A stretch of DNA of 58,598 bases from Mucilaginibacter sp. (GTDB lineage: Bacteria > Bacteroidota > Bacteroidia > Sphingobacteriales > Sphingobacteriaceae): the NCBI GenBank assembly GCA_030445275.1, contig JAUCSE010000018.1, positions 1 to 58,598 of the forward strand, written 5' to 3'. The translations under genes and the position numbers were made by a program. The notes under the pieces are model-generated. The model did no database searches, had not been told where the DNA came from, and saw nothing but the letters and a program-made list of their open reading frames with translations. Positions 8,542 through 17,957 of the stretch are shown in pieces (within the stretch, counting starts at the first letter, position 1; each line of letters opens with the position of its first letter).

Positions 8542-9384
8542 TTATTCAAAAACCTCCGCTTCGCCATCATGCGAAGCCCAAACCATATAAGGATGGGTAT
8601 CGGCATGATAAATATGCCCATCGGCAGATATGCCTACAATGCCTGCAAAGCCATCAAAGGGCTTCAATTCGTCCAGTGTTTTATGTGTAGCCAGGGATAT
8701 AGGCATACCATCAGTAACCCTTGTAACAATTTTGGTAGCTACCGAGCCGCTTACAATATCTTCGCCTACCCCGGTGCACGAAATTCCGGCATGGGCATTG
8801 GCATAATTACCCGCTGTAGTTGCCGAATCGCTTACCCGGCCCGGTATTTCAAAGCCCTTGCCCCCGGTTGAAGTTGCGGCAGCCAAATCGCCATAAATAT
8901 CAAGCGCAACACAGCCTACGGTACCTAATCTGATAGAGTCGCGCAGCTTTTTTTCATACTCCTGGCGACGTTGTGGTGTTTCGGGGTTATAATAGGCAAC
9001 ACCATTTTCAGTGGCAAAGTCTTTAGCGCCTTTACCACTTAAAACACGATCTTCATAAGCCAGTAGCTTTTCGGCTATACAAATAGGGTTCTTAACATCC
9101 TCAATATTGATCACTCCCGAAAAACGCTGGGTTTTTCCATCCATTAAAGAGGCGCTCAGCCTTATCTTGCCATCGCTTTGTATCTGCGAGCCGGTACCCG
9201 CGTTAAAAAGATCGCAATCCTCCAACAAACGAACAGTATAAACCACCGTTTCCAAAGCGTTATGTGTTTGCAGGTATTTATGACCTGCCTCTACTATCTC
9301 CTTCAAAGCCTGCTGTTTGGCTTGCTTTACCTCCTGGTTGGTTCGCGATTCGCTAAAGAAACCGCCATGTATAATGATCTTCAT
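8542..9384 (-). CDS. iaaA: Isoaspartyl peptidase / L-asparaginase (Ntn hydrolase)
   Basis: The 280-residue plant-type asparaginase has the NAGTGSQ segment and the autoprocessing site LG-TVG, with Thr155 as the predicted N-terminal nucleophile of the beta subunit. Further conserved segments are ATSTGG and GDIVSGSVATKI-like residues after it. The family hydrolyses beta-aspartyl dipeptides. Its place behind cyanophycinase, next to cyanophycin synthetase, makes beta-Asp-Arg, the product of CphB, the likely physiological substrate. The gene is 198 nt downstream of cphB, and this gap carries a perfect 22-bp inverted repeat that could uncouple the two. Confidence 0.92.
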   Translation of the reverse strand: MKIIIHGGFFSESRTNQEVKQAKQQALKEIVEAGHKYLQTHNALETVVYTVRLLEDCDLFNAGTGSQIQSDGKIRLSASLMDGKTQRFSGVINIEDVKNPICIAEKLLAYEDRVLSGKGAKDFATENGVAYYNPETPQRRQEYEKKLRDSIRLGTVGCVALDIYGDLAAATSTGGKGFEIPGRVSDSATTAGNYANAHAGISCTGVGEDIVSGSVATKIVTRVTDGMPISLATHKTLDELKPFDGFAGIVGISADGHIYHADTHPYMVWASHDGEAEVFE

Positions 9385-9457
9385 GTTGAGCTGAGTTAAT
9401 TATCCAAACCCTGTATAAACTATAACTCTTTTGTGATGGGTTTATTTTGAGTGGCTA

Positions 9458-9506
9458 ACCATGCACGTGAGATGCTGAACTTGTTTCAGCATCTCACGTG
9501 CATGGT
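9458..9506. repeat. Perfect 22-bp inverted repeat between cphB and iaaA
   Basis: ACCATGCACGTGAGATGCTGAA (9458-9479) and its exact complement (9485-9506) flank a 5-nt loop. It lacks a strong T-tract on either strand, so it is more likely a REP-type element than a terminator. A second stem (ATCCCG..CCGTC / GACGG..CGGGAT, about 9537-9564) follows. Confidence 0.85.
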
Positions 9507-9582
9507 ATACAGCAAGATGGTTAAACGTCCTGTGAGATCCCGATCCGTCAATCGACGGGCGGGATGACTATTAGTTAGTGCT

Positions 9583-10503
9583 TTATTGTAACAAATCGCT
9601 ATCAGGGGCATGTATAAAAACCCCTTCTTCAACCTTAACCGTTTTTTTGATGATCAACTTATGCTGTGCCAGATCATATTTATCAAATATCGACATCACG
9701 TGCACCTTCAGGTTTTCAATAGAAACCGGCGAACCTATCTCTACATCATATATATTGGTTGCCACAATATTACGGCCATCTACCAAAATAATCAGGCCTG
9801 AGCCAATGGCCTCCATCATATTACCATCGGTGATCAGCAAACCGGTATCCTCGCCCAGGCCAATGCCCAAAATGCCGGGATTGGTAGCTACGGCATACAT
9901 TAAGCGGCCAATACGGCCTCGTTGTACAAAATGCGTATCCACAATTACCGAATCAATAAAGCCAAGTCCGGCGGTGATCTGCACCTCGCCCTTGATCAAC
10001 GCTTCGTTACTTTGGCCACGGTAGATCATATGGATCGAGGCTGCCGCTGCTCCTGCCGATGTACCGGCTATTACAAAGTTTTCTTTTTGATAACGGTTTT
10101 TGAGTATCTGCAAAAACTCGGTGCCACCAAAAATAGCCGTTAGCCTCAACTGATCACCACCACTAAACATCACCACATCGGCCTTACGTATGCGGTCAAG
10201 GTAGGCTTTATTCCCCGCGTCTTCCCTGCTTTTAATGTGCAATACATTAACATTGGTAACATTTAACTGGCCAAAAGCCTTGATATACTCATCGCCAACC
10301 AACTCTGGGATTTGTGATGCGGTGGTGATTACCTCAATCAATGAACCTTCGTGTTTTGCCGATTCGGTAATGATGCGCTTTAGAATGCCCTGCTCAAAAA
10401 ATTTAATATAATCGGGCTGCATAATATGTTCCTGGATGGTAACATTACTCCCCATATCTACCGCGCCGCCAATAATTATCAGTTTTCCTTTCGGGACAGT
10501 CAT
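9583..10503 (-). CDS. cphB: Cyanophycinase (S51 family)
   Basis: The 306-residue serine exopeptidase has the nucleophile elbow GTSAGAA with Ser149, preceded by VMFSGGDQ and followed by the QSNEAL and VDTHF segments that supply the Glu and His of the triad. It cleaves the alternating Asp/Arg polymer cyanophycin into beta-Asp-Arg dipeptides in the cytoplasm. No signal peptide is present, which fits an intracellular rather than a secreted cyanophycinase. It diverges from cphA across 137 nt and is followed by iaaA. Length is normal for the family. Confidence 0.94.
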   Translation of the reverse strand: MTVPKGKLIIIGGAVDMGSNVTIQEHIMQPDYIKFFEQGILKRIITESAKHEGSLIEVITTASQIPELVGDEYIKAFGQLNVTNVNVLHIKSREDAGNKAYLDRIRKADVVMFSGGDQLRLTAIFGGTEFLQILKNRYQKENFVIAGTSAGAAAASIHMIYRGQSNEALIKGEVQITAGLGFIDSVIVDTHFVQRGRIGRLMYAVATNPGILGIGLGEDTGLLITDGNMMEAIGSGLIILVDGRNIVATNIYDVEIGSPVSIENLKVHVMSIFDKYDLAQHKLIIKKTVKVEEGVFIHAPDSDLLQ

Positions 10504-10640
10504 AATTTTAACAATATATTAATACAAATTAAGATAAAAACCCGCACAAACGCAGACTGTTGTGAACATTTAATGCTTTTTACCTTTAAAAGTTTTATTT
10601 ACACTATTAAGTTTTATAGTTTTAAAGAAATTAAGCCGGA
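10504..10640. promoter_or_regulatory. Divergent cphB/cphA promoter region
   Basis: This 137-nt AT-rich gap must hold both promoters. I find only one-mismatch versions of TAnnTTTG on the minus strand (TTAATTTG, TGCGTTTG) and none on the plus strand, so exact start sites are not assigned. AAGCCGGA just before the cphA ATG may serve as its ribosome binding site. Confidence 0.4.
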
Positions 10641-13268
10641 ATGAAGATCGAGAATATACAGGTATTGCGCGGACCAAACATTTGGAGTATCCGTCGTAAA
10701 AAATTAATACAAATGCGGCTTGACCTGCAGGAGATGGAGCATAAACCCACCAATGAAATTGAGGGTTTTTATGAACGGCTTGAAAAATTACTGCCCAGCT
10801 TGTATACACACCGCTGCTCGCCAGGCGTACCGGGCGGCTTTTTTCAGCGGGTTGTTGCAGGCACCTGGATGGGGCACGTTATTGAACATATAGCACTCGA
10901 AATTCAAACGCTTGCGGGCATGGATACAGGCTTTGGCCGCACCCGCGAAACCAAAACCAGTGGCGTATACAACGTAGTATTTGCCTACCTGGAAGAAAAA
11001 GTTGGCGTTTTTGCAGCCGAATCGGCAGTAAACATTGCTCAGGCGCTTATCAAAGGTGATGATTATGACCTGGAAGCTGATATACAGCAAATGCGCGAGA
11101 TACGCGAAAATACCCGTTTAGGGCCTAGTACAGGCTCCATAGTGGAAGAGGCTATTGCCCGGGATATTCCCTGGATCAGGCTCAACAACCAATCACTGGT
11201 GCAGTTGGGTTATGGTAAAAATCAGGTACGTTTCCGCGCCACCATGACTGAAAAAACCAGCAGTATCGCCGTTGACATTGCCAGCAATAAAGACGAAACC
11301 AAACGCATGCTGCAGGAGCAGGCTATTCCGGTTGCCAAGGGTATCACCATTTCGTCCATTGACGGAGTTGCCGAAGCTATCCGTAAAATAGGTTTCCCGT
11401 TGGTGTTTAAACCACTCGATGGCAACCATGGCCGGGGTATATCCATCAATATCAAAACTGAAGAAGAAGCGATTGCCGCTTATGAGCACGCTGCCAATAT
11501 ATCGCGCAGGGTGATTGTGGAGCGTTTTGTTACCGGGTATGATTTCCGTGTGCTGGTAATAGACAATAAAATGGTAGCCGCCGCCCTGCGCGACCCGGCC
11601 CATGTTACCGGCGACGGGAAATTAACCATACAGGAGCTAATAGATAAGGAAAATGCAGATCCGCGCCGTGGTTACGGGCATGAGAATGTACTAACCTTGA
11701 TCGCTATTGACCGTGATACACTCGACCTGCTGGAAAAGAAGGGCTACTCCCTGGAAACCGTACCGGCAAAAGGCGAAAAGGTTTTTGTAAAATCGACAGC
11801 CAACCTGAGCACTGGCGGCACCTCTGTTGATGTTACCGATCACGTGCATCCGCAAAATATTTTTATTTGCGAACGTATTTCCAAGATTATCGGTCTGGAT
11901 ATATGCGGCATTGATATTATGGCTGAGAACCTGACTGAACCCCTTACCGAAAACGGTGGTGTGGTACTGGAGGTTAATGCTGCACCGGGCTTCCGCATGC
12001 ATATTGCCCCAAGCGAAGGCTTGCCGCGCAACGTTGCAGGCCATGTGCTGGACATGCTTTATCCAACCGGTAAATCGGCACGGATACCAATCATTGCCAT
12101 TACGGGTACCAACGGTAAAACTACTACTACGCGTTTAATTGCCCACATAGTAAAAAATAATGGTCACCGGGTAGGCTTTACCACCTCTGATGGTATTTAT
12201 GTACAAAACAACATGATGCTCAAGGGCGATACCACCGGCCCGGTAAGCAGCGAGTTTATTTTGCGCGACCCTACGGTTGATTTCGCCGTACTGGAAACCG
12301 CCCGTGGCGGCATTCTGCGCTCGGGTCTCGGTTTTGGCTTTTGCGATATTGGTGTAGTAACCAACATACAGGAAGATCACCTGGGATTAGCCGATATCCA
12401 TTCGCTCGACGATTTGGCCAGGGTGAAAAGTGTGGTGCTTAACTCCGTAAAAAAAGATGGCTGGGGTGTTTTAAATGCCGATAATGAGCATTGTGTACGC
12501 ATTGGCAACAAGGCCGATTGCAACATCGCTTATTTCAGCTTAAATGAGAACAATCCCATCATTAAATCGCATTGCCGTAAAGGCGGTATCGCGGCCATCT
12601 GCGAAAACGGCTTTATCACCATACAAAAAGGCGACTGGAAGATCCGGGTGCAACGTACCATCCTGATCCCGCTAACCTTTGGCGGTACGGTGCCTTTCAT
12701 GATCGAGAACGTATTAGCCGCCACACTGGCCGCGTTTTTATGGGGATTTAAAACCGAGGACATTAAAATGTCGCTCGAAACCTTTATCCCGTCGGCAGCG
12801 CAAACACCTGGTCGTATGAATATTTTTGAATTCAAGGACTTCCGTTTCATGATTGATTTTGCGCATAATCCTGATGGTTATAATGGCATCAAGGCATTTT
12901 TAAGTCATATAGATTCACCATTAAAGATTGGTATCATAGCCGGCACCGGCGACAGGCGCGATGATGACATCCGCGAGTTGGGTAAAATATCAGCCGAGAT
13001 GTTTGATTATATCATCCTGCGTCAGGAAAAACACCTGCGCGGCCGTACTGCCGAAAATATTTTGAGCCTGCTTACCGAGGGTATCCATTCGGTTGATCCG
13101 GATAAACCGGTAGAGATAGTACCGAAGGAGGTTGATGCTATAAAACATGCCATGAGTTTAGCTAAACCGGGCACCTTTATCACCGCCCTGAGCGATGTGA
13201 TCGATAACGCCATTGAAACTGTACAAAACTACCAGGAACAGGAACGGAACGGGCTGTTTAACGTGTAA
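10641..13268 (+). CDS. cphA: Cyanophycin synthetase
   Basis: The 875-residue enzyme has the three-part CphA layout. These parts are an N-terminal domain (1 to about 160), an ATP-grasp domain (about 210-480, with FPLVFKPLDGNHGRGI and GIDIMAENL), and a Mur-ligase-like domain. The last has P-loop GTNGKTT at 489-495, EDHLG, and DFAHNPDG at 739-746. The enzyme adds Asp to the backbone and Arg to the side chain, using two ATP per dipeptide. Full length and both active sites are kept, so it should be functional. A strong terminator follows 46 nt after the stop. Confidence 0.96.
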   Translation: MKIENIQVLRGPNIWSIRRKKLIQMRLDLQEMEHKPTNEIEGFYERLEKLLPSLYTHRCSPGVPGGFFQRVVAGTWMGHVIEHIALEIQTLAGMDTGFGRTRETKTSGVYNVVFAYLEEKVGVFAAESAVNIAQALIKGDDYDLEADIQQMREIRENTRLGPSTGSIVEEAIARDIPWIRLNNQSLVQLGYGKNQVRFRATMTEKTSSIAVDIASNKDETKRMLQEQAIPVAKGITISSIDGVAEAIRKIGFPLVFKPLDGNHGRGISINIKTEEEAIAAYEHAANISRRVIVERFVTGYDFRVLVIDNKMVAAALRDPAHVTGDGKLTIQELIDKENADPRRGYGHENVLTLIAIDRDTLDLLEKKGYSLETVPAKGEKVFVKSTANLSTGGTSVDVTDHVHPQNIFICERISKIIGLDICGIDIMAENLTEPLTENGGVVLEVNAAPGFRMHIAPSEGLPRNVAGHVLDMLYPTGKSARIPIIAITGTNGKTTTTRLIAHIVKNNGHRVGFTTSDGIYVQNNMMLKGDTTGPVSSEFILRDPTVDFAVLETARGGILRSGLGFGFCDIGVVTNIQEDHLGLADIHSLDDLARVKSVVLNSVKKDGWGVLNADNEHCVRIGNKADCNIAYFSLNENNPIIKSHCRKGGIAAICENGFITIQKGDWKIRVQRTILIPLTFGGTVPFMIENVLAATLAAFLWGFKTEDIKMSLETFIPSAAQTPGRMNIFEFKDFRFMIDFAHNPDGYNGIKAFLSHIDSPLKIGIIAGTGDRRDDDIRELGKISAEMFDYIILRQEKHLRGRTAENILSLLTEGIHSVDPDKPVEIVPKEVDAIKHAMSLAKPGTFITALSDVIDNAIETVQNYQEQERNGLFNV

Positions 13269-13313
13269 CCCCCCAGCCTGCCCTCTCCAAAGGAAAGGGT
13301 TCTGAATAGCAAA

Positions 13314-13350
13314 TGAAAAATGCCTGGCTCTAAGAGCCAGGCATTTTTCA
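13314..13350. terminator. Bidirectional terminator after cphA
   Basis: AAAAATGCCTGGCTCT and AGAGCCAGGCATTTTT form a perfect stem of 14 or more bp with T-tracts on both strands. It ends the cphA transcript and, from the other side, could stop the AlkA-like gene's transcript. Confidence 0.9.
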
Positions 13351-13363
13351 TTTATACCTTCTA

Positions 13364-13461
13364 CGTCATTACGAGGTACGAAGCAATCTCTATGCTATAC
13401 AGAGCAGACTTTGCATATTTGATCTGCGTACGTAGAGATTGCTTCGTACCTCGCAATGACG
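13364..13461. repeat. Hairpin repeat family A, copy 4
   Basis: This 98-bp element has arms CGTCATTACGAGGTACGAAG and GCTTCGTACCTCGCAATGACG. The loop reads ATGCTATACAGAGCAGACTTTGC and continues to GATCTGCGTACGTAGAGATT, in the common orientation. It lies between the cphA terminator and the AlkA-like gene. Confidence 0.9.
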
Positions 13462-13490
13462 CGTTTATTATTATGGAATTAATTAACATG

Positions 13491-14144
13491 CTATTTATTA
13501 GCTCCCTCTTTAGGGGGCCGGGGGGCTGGAGCTGAAAGATAATAATGCCACAATAACATACTCGCAATGGTTCTGTATGGAGCCCATTGTTCAGCTATCA
13601 CAATCACCTCTTCCCTTGTAATTTCTTTAGGAAGTACCTTTACCCTTTTCAGCGCATTTACCGCGGCCAAATCACCTATCGGAAAAATATCGGCATGCTG
13701 CAGTACAAACATCAGATATACATCGGCGGTCCAATTGCCTATACCTTTAAGGGTGGTTAGCTTGGCGCGGATCACCTCATCGGGCAGTCGCTCCAGTTCT
13801 TCAAGATTAATCTGCCCGCTGACGATGGCCTCAGCCAGGTATTTTATATAGGTAGTTTTCTGGTGACTGCAATAGCAGGCCTTAAATTCTTCATCAGTAA
13901 GCAGCAATACTCTTGCCGGGGTTATCTCCTGTACCCGTTCCCGCAGTTTATTTAAGGCTGATAGCGCCGATGCCAGCGATACCTGCTGCTCCAGTATAAT
14001 ATGTACCAGCGTTTCAAAAGTATTGGGCCTCGACCATAATGGCGGGTAACCATGGTTCTTAATGATATTAGCCAGATCAGCATCGGCTGCAGCCAATTCA
14101 TCGCAAATGGTGTGGTAGTTGGCGTGGTTAAACTGTTTTAGCAT
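13491..14144 (-). CDS. DNA-3-methyladenine glycosylase II-like (HhH-GPD)
   Basis: The 217-residue protein starting MLKQFNHANYH carries a helix-hairpin-helix (LTTLKGIGNWTADVYL) followed by the catalytic Asp in PIGDLAAVNAL. It excises alkylated bases and starts base excision repair. The upstream part of the open frame lies inside repeat copy 5 and is rejected, so ATG at 14144 is the start. The last ~14 residues (SAPAPRPPKEGANK) are encoded by a G/C-rich dispersed repeat (about 13498-13532), which suggests the original C-terminus was replaced or extended. Confidence 0.85.
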   Translation of the reverse strand: MLKQFNHANYHTICDELAAADADLANIIKNHGYPPLWSRPNTFETLVHIILEQQVSLASALSALNKLRERVQEITPARVLLLTDEEFKACYCSHQKTTYIKYLAEAIVSGQINLEELERLPDEVIRAKLTTLKGIGNWTADVYLMFVLQHADIFPIGDLAAVNALKRVKVLPKEITREEVIVIAEQWAPYRTIASMLLWHYYLSAPAPRPPKEGANK

Positions 14145-14170
14145 TGGGGTGTTATGTTTGATAAAAAGTG

Positions 14171-14200
14171 CGTCATTGCGAGCGCAGTGTGGCAATGACG
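14171..14200. repeat. Hairpin repeat family A, copy 5 (minimal, 30 bp)
   Basis: CGTCATTGCG and GGCAATGACG are joined by AGCGCAGTGT, so only the outer ends of the element remain, with the second arm subtype on the left. It looks like a deletion product of a full element. A comparable remnant lies at 50641-50668. Confidence 0.75.
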
Positions 14201-14276
14201 TACGGGATATAGTTATCGCCGATTAAATTACTAATTTTTTTAGGATTTAGCATTTAGTTTTCTGAATTTTACCATT

Positions 14277-15557
14277 ATGAACAATCTGCCTCCTTTAGCC
14301 GAACGCATGCGCCCAAAATCGCTCGATGATTATGTGGGGCAAAAACATCTTGTTGGTCCGGGTGCGGTTTTGCGCAAGGCCATTGAATCGGGCACACTAC
14401 CTTCCATGCTGTTCTGGGGGCCGCCCGGGGTGGGTAAAACCACGCTGGCCTATATTATTTCGCAATCACTGTACCGTCCGTTCTTCGCGCTCAGCGCTAT
14501 TAATTCGGGTGTAAAAGATGTGCGGGAAGTGATCGAAAAAGCATCATTATTAAAGGAACAGGGCGAAATACTGCCCATATTGTTTATTGATGAAATACAC
14601 CGTTTCTCAAAATCGCAACAGGATTCGTTGCTGGGCGCAGTGGAACGTGGCATAGTTACCCTGATAGGCGCTACAACCGAAAACCCATCATTCGAAGTGA
14701 TCTCGGCTTTGCTTTCGCGTTGCCAGGTATACATCCTACAGCCTCTGGCCGAAGATGACCTGTTAAACCTACTGAATAAAGCCATGAAAGAGGATGTGGT
14801 ACTACAGGATAAAAACATCACCATTAAAGATCACGAGGCCATAATGCGTCTTTCAGGCGGCGATGCCCGCAAGCTGCTCAACATATTTGAGCTGCTGGTA
14901 AACGCTTTCGATTCGCCCAACATTGTTTTAACAGATGAGGTGGTGCTGGAGCATGTCCAGCAAAATATGGCGCTATACGATAAAACCGGCGAACAGCATT
15001 ATGATATTATTTCGGCCTTTATCAAATCTATGCGCGGCTCTGATCCCAATGGAGCCGTATACTGGCTGGCCCGCATGATTATAGGCGGCGAAGACCCACT
15101 ATTCATTGCCCGCCGTATGCTCATCCTGGCATCTGAGGATATTGGTAATGCTAATCCAAATGCCCTCTTACTGGCACAAAGTTGTTTTGAAGCGGTAAAT
15201 AAAATAGGCATGCCCGAGTCGCAATTGATATTATCGCAAACGGCCATTTACCTGGCAACATCGGCCAAAAGTAATTCGGCCACCACCGCAATTGGCGCGG
15301 CAATGGCCCTGGTTCGCCAAACCGGCGATCTTCCTGTTCCGCTGCACCTACGCAATGCGCCAACCAAACTCATGAAAAACATAGGCTATGGTAAAGACTA
15401 CAAATATGCCCATAGTTATGAAGGTAACTTTACAGAACTCGACTTTTTACCTGATGCCATTAAAGGCACCCAACTTTACCAGCCAGGTAACAACTCCAAA
15501 GAAAATGAATCAAAAGAAAAGCTGAAAAAACTTTGGGGCGATAGGTATAAGTATTAA
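14277..15557 (+). CDS. rarA: Replication-associated recombination protein RarA (MgsA, AAA+ ATPase)
   Basis: The 426-residue clamp-loader-related ATPase starts with the typical PLAERMRPKSLDDYVGQ. It has Walker A GPPGVGKT at 48-55, Walker B ILFIDEIHRF at 101-110, sensor 1 LIGATTENPSF and the C-terminal tetramerisation region with SNSATTAIGAAM. RarA acts at stalled replication forks with SSB and the clamp machinery. It stands downstream of and divergent from the AlkA-like repair gene, with no sign that they share a promoter. Confidence 0.95.
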   Translation: MNNLPPLAERMRPKSLDDYVGQKHLVGPGAVLRKAIESGTLPSMLFWGPPGVGKTTLAYIISQSLYRPFFALSAINSGVKDVREVIEKASLLKEQGEILPILFIDEIHRFSKSQQDSLLGAVERGIVTLIGATTENPSFEVISALLSRCQVYILQPLAEDDLLNLLNKAMKEDVVLQDKNITIKDHEAIMRLSGGDARKLLNIFELLVNAFDSPNIVLTDEVVLEHVQQNMALYDKTGEQHYDIISAFIKSMRGSDPNGAVYWLARMIIGGEDPLFIARRMLILASEDIGNANPNALLLAQSCFEAVNKIGMPESQLILSQTAIYLATSAKSNSATTAIGAAMALVRQTGDLPVPLHLRNAPTKLMKNIGYGKDYKYAHSYEGNFTELDFLPDAIKGTQLYQPGNNSKENESKEKLKKLWGDRYKY

Positions 15558-15642
15558 AGATATTACATGATCAATATTTTAATATTACTATATTAGGTGC
15601 CATAATTTATATCTTCAACCAAAACTTATCAAACAATAGTAC

Positions 15643-17118
15643 ATGATATCAACCTTTATCAGGCACGAGTTAAAAGCTTTCTGGCGATCAAAAAATACGG
15701 GCAAAAGCGTTGCTATACGCGTAGTAATGGGTATTTTGATCCTTTACCTGCTCATAAATGTGCTTATAGTGGGCTTTCTTTTGGATAAAATACTCGAGGG
15801 GGTGTTCCCAAATGAAGATCTGGTAAAATCATTTTGCGGCATTATCCTTATCTATTTCCTGTTCGATCTGCTTATGCGCCTGCAGCTGCAGGAATTACCA
15901 ACCTTAAGGGTACAACCCTATTTGCATCTACCTATTAAAAGAAACTCCTTGGTACGCTATCTGGCATTAAGCGCGGTTTTATCCATGTTTAATCTCTGGC
16001 CTTTTATACTATTCCTACCGTTTGTTTTCAAGATCGTAGTTACCGACCTGGGCATATTGGTTTCGTTGGCCTTTGTTGCTGCCATTATAGGGCTTACGGT
16101 ATTTAACAACTACCTGGCATTATATATTAAAAGAAGATCAAACCTGAATGGCTGGATATTCCTGATGGCTGCTGCTGTTTTAATACTGATAACCACCTGT
16201 GATTTCAAATGGCACCTCTATTCTCTGCGCGATATATCTTACTCATTTTTCGGACAGTTAACCAAAACACCCGCTTTGGCGGTAATACCATTTGCGCTTG
16301 GGGTTGTTATGTATTATTTTAACTTTTTATACCTCAAACGAAACCTTTACCTCGAAGAGCTTACCGCGCATAAGGTAAAAATATATAAAAGCAGTACCGA
16401 TATCCCCTTCCTATCCCGCTTTGGTGCCGTTGGCGATTTGGTAGCTAACGAGATCAAGCTGGTATTACGCAATAAGCGTTCGCGCTCATCGCTTATTATG
16501 GGCCTGTTCTTTATGTTTTACGGGTTGATATTTTATACCAATTCACATTACGGCGAAGGCTTTAAGGTTTTTGTGGGCATGTTCATGACGGGCATATTCA
16601 TTATCAATTACGGGCAGTTTATGTTTAGCTGGCAGGCCTCACATTTTGACGGCTTACTGGTAGGCAAAATAAGTTTTACCGATTTTTTAAAGGCTAAATA
16701 TCTGTTATTTACTGTAGTATCAACCGTGGCTTTTTTACTGACCACCCCTTATGTATATTTCGGCTGGCGGGTATTGATGATCCATTTTATCATGTACCTC
16801 TGGAACATAGGGATAAACACTACTATGGTGCTGTTTTTTGCTAACCGAAACTTTAAACGCATTGATCTGTCAAAAGGAGCATCGTTCAATTGGGAAGGTG
16901 TAGGCGCAACCCAACTCCTGTTATCATTCCCACTTATACTTGCACCATACCTTATTTATGGCCCCTTCGCTATTTTTAAACATCCCGATATCGGCCTGGC
17001 TTTATTAGCGGCAATAGCTATCATATTTATACTAACCCGTACCTTTTGGATAAAACAACTGGAAGCGGATTTTAATACTAAACGATACCAAATAGCCGAA
17101 GGCTTCAGAAACAAATAA
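15643..17118 (+). CDS. DUF5687 family multi-spanning membrane protein (ABC permease partner)
   Basis: The 491-residue protein starts MISTFIRHELKAFWRSKNTG and has about ten to twelve hydrophobic segments, for example 23-49, 60-75, 100-165, 175-190, 205-225, 280-300, 305-325 and 395-470. It matches what I know as DUF5687, found in Bacteroidota next to an ABC ATPase. The stop codon and the ATPase start are one base apart (17118/17120), so the two are translationally coupled. Together they probably form an ABC-2-like exporter. The substrate is unknown; no periplasmic binding protein or accessory gene is nearby. Confidence 0.8.
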   Translation: MISTFIRHELKAFWRSKNTGKSVAIRVVMGILILYLLINVLIVGFLLDKILEGVFPNEDLVKSFCGIILIYFLFDLLMRLQLQELPTLRVQPYLHLPIKRNSLVRYLALSAVLSMFNLWPFILFLPFVFKIVVTDLGILVSLAFVAAIIGLTVFNNYLALYIKRRSNLNGWIFLMAAAVLILITTCDFKWHLYSLRDISYSFFGQLTKTPALAVIPFALGVVMYYFNFLYLKRNLYLEELTAHKVKIYKSSTDIPFLSRFGAVGDLVANEIKLVLRNKRSRSSLIMGLFFMFYGLIFYTNSHYGEGFKVFVGMFMTGIFIINYGQFMFSWQASHFDGLLVGKISFTDFLKAKYLLFTVVSTVAFLLTTPYVYFGWRVLMIHFIMYLWNIGINTTMVLFFANRNFKRIDLSKGASFNWEGVGATQLLLSFPLILAPYLIYGPFAIFKHPDIGLALLAAIAIIFILTRTFWIKQLEADFNTKRYQIAEGFRNK

Positions 17119-17119
17119 T

Positions 17120-17860
17120 ATGATCGAGATAAAGAACCTCAAAAAAGTTTATAACGGCGTTACTGTTGTTGATGTACCACATTTGGAAATACGCAAAGGC
17201 GAAAGTGTTGGCCTGGTTGGTAATAATGGTGCAGGCAAAACTACACTGTTCCGCATGATACTTGACCTGATACGCCCCGATAGCGGCCAGGTATTATCAA
17301 ACGGCGAAGTGGTGGCCGGGCACGAAAACTGGAAAAGCTACACCGCATCGTACCTTGACGAAGGCTTTTTAATTGACTATCTGACACCCGAGGAATACCT
17401 TTATTTTATTGGCGGCCTGCATCAGCAAAGCCGCGCCCAGGTTGACGAAACATTGGCCAAATTGGGTGATTTTTTTAATGACGAGATCCTAAACCGGGGC
17501 AAATATATCCGTGATCTGTCAAAAGGAAACCAGTGCAAAGTTGGCGTGGCATCATGCCTGCTGCAAAACCCGCAATTGCTGATGCTGGATGAACCTTTTG
17601 CCAACATTGACCCCAGTACACAGTTCAGATTAAAAAATATGCTGAAAGAGGTTAACAGGAACCAGGGCGTTACCAGCATCGTATCCAGCCATGACCTTAA
17701 CCACATCACCGATGTATGCGACCGTATCTTGCTGATGGAAAAAGGCATTATCATTAAAGATATAGCCACCGGCTCATCAACCTTAAATGAATTGGAAGAC
17801 TATTTTGGTGTAGGCCAAACAGTAGCCTCTGTTAAAATTGATGAAGAGGAAAATCATTAA
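17120..17860 (+). CDS. ABC transporter ATP-binding protein
   Basis: The 246-residue nucleotide-binding subunit has Walker A GNNGAGKT at 34-41, the signature LSKGNQCKVG, Walker B LLMLDEPFANID and the H-loop SSHDLNHI. The signature loop deviates from LSGGQ in the way often seen in ABC-2 type exporters. It is coupled to the preceding DUF5687 gene. Its transcript ends in an intergenic stretch without a clear terminator. Confidence 0.9.
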   Translation: MIEIKNLKKVYNGVTVVDVPHLEIRKGESVGLVGNNGAGKTTLFRMILDLIRPDSGQVLSNGEVVAGHENWKSYTASYLDEGFLIDYLTPEEYLYFIGGLHQQSRAQVDETLAKLGDFFNDEILNRGKYIRDLSKGNQCKVGVASCLLQNPQLLMLDEPFANIDPSTQFRLKNMLKEVNRNQGVTSIVSSHDLNHITDVCDRILLMEKGIIIKDIATGSSTLNELEDYFGVGQTVASVKIDEEENH

Positions 17861-17957
17861 TATTCATTGATATCGAGGAATAGGAGACGCATGTGATGCG
17901 TCTCTACATTATTTTTCGTAGAGGCACATTACATGTGCCCCCCATTTTGCTTCTGCA

